Shown here piece by piece: positions 63,852-64,000 of a stretch of 64,000 bases of DNA. Position 1 is the first letter of the stretch. The number at the start of each line of letters is the position of its first letter. This stretch comes from Flavobacteriaceae bacterium (GTDB lineage: Bacteria > Bacteroidota > Bacteroidia > Flavobacteriales > Flavobacteriaceae): assembly GCA_947453195.1 (NCBI GenBank), contig CANGFO010000008.1, positions 54,878-118,877 of the forward strand, read 5' to 3'. The position numbers and the translations under genes were made by a program. Below the pieces are notes generated by a model, which saw nothing but the letters and a program-made list of their open reading frames with translations, made no database searches and was not told where the DNA came from.

Positions 63852-64000
63852 ATGGCAACAATTACTGCTGCAGACGTAAATAAATTAAGAACAATCACCG
63901 GTGCAGGTATGATGGACTGCAAAAAAGCTTTAGTAGAAGCTGATGGAGATTTTGATTTAGCAATTGAAAACCTTAGAAAAAAAGGTCAAAAAGTTGCTGC
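63852..64000 (+). CDS. tsf: Elongation factor Ts, 5' part
   Basis: The first 49 codons ([20 protein letters not shown] ... [22 protein letters not shown]) are the N-terminal UBA-like domain of EF-Ts, the nucleotide-exchange factor for EF-Tu. The gene runs off the right edge. The rpsB-tsf order is the standard one. Confidence 0.97.
   Translation, partial: MATITAADVNKLRTITGAGMMDCKKALVEADGDFDLAIENLRKKGQKVA

Overview
The window is a stretch of an AT-rich Bacteroidota chromosome, most likely Flavobacterium or a close relative in Flavobacteriaceae. The evidence is the alternative complex III plus caa3-type oxidase operon (actA-F, coxB, coxA), the fused murF-alr gene, DUF4270 and DUF2723 proteins, a CarboxypepD-like TonB-dependent receptor, a type IX secretion (T9SS) sorting domain, promoters of the TTG-N17-20-TAnnTTTG type, and the near absence of Shine-Dalgarno sequences. 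No rRNA, CRISPR array, prophage or complete insertion sequence is seen.

Layout. 1-4.7 kb: a leftward TonB receptor and SGNH-hydrolase lipoprotein pair. 4.8-9.3 kb: a leftward unit of a glycogen-synthase-like protein, a DUF4270 lipoprotein and glmS. 9.4-14.1 kb: rightward panC, panD, a flippase-like membrane protein, an esterase-fold protein with an altered nucleophile, and radA. 14.1-19.1 kb: a Tas-like reductase, a SIMPL protein, a BlaI-type repressor with an M56 protease/amidase fusion, and mscL. 19.2-27.7 kb: murF-alr and tdk (leftward), an acidic protein, rsmI and recJ (rightward), ruvB and queG (leftward). 27.8-39.4 kb: the eight-gene respiratory operon, read leftward from a good promoter at about 39.4 kb. 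39.5-45.4 kb: a SPOR protein, the rimP-nusA-infB operon and a universal stress protein. 45.5-47.0 kb: a T9SS-exported LamG protein, a small XRE regulator and tRNA-Gln(TTG). 47.2-52.8 kb: a DUF2723 protein, a polysaccharide deacetylase, a thioredoxin-fold protein without CxxC and a metallophosphoesterase. 52.9-55.2 kb: a small secreted Lys-rich protein downstream of a histidine kinase and response regulator. 55.3-61.7 kb: a hypothetical protein, polA, an sdpR-sdpI pair, a PnuC-like transporter and a LacI regulator. 61.9-64.0 kb: rplM-rpsI-rpsB-tsf, with tsf cut by the window edge.

Most of the window is core metabolism and information processing. Four places stand out. (1) The BlaI repressor/M56-amidase pair has two perfect inverted repeats lying exactly on the -33 and -7 promoter elements, and its sensor protease carries an intact peptidoglycan amidase as its periplasmic domain. 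This could be a cell-wall sensing circuit. (2) An sdpR-sdpI pair with a perfect 26-bp operator sits between the end of polA and a displaced second copy of the polA tail, which is a footprint of insertion. (3) A two-component system is followed by a small secreted cationic protein whose promoter lacks a -33 element and instead carries 9-bp direct repeats spaced 11 bp apart. (4) The rimP-nusA-infB leader carries a terminator-like hairpin just before the first start codon.
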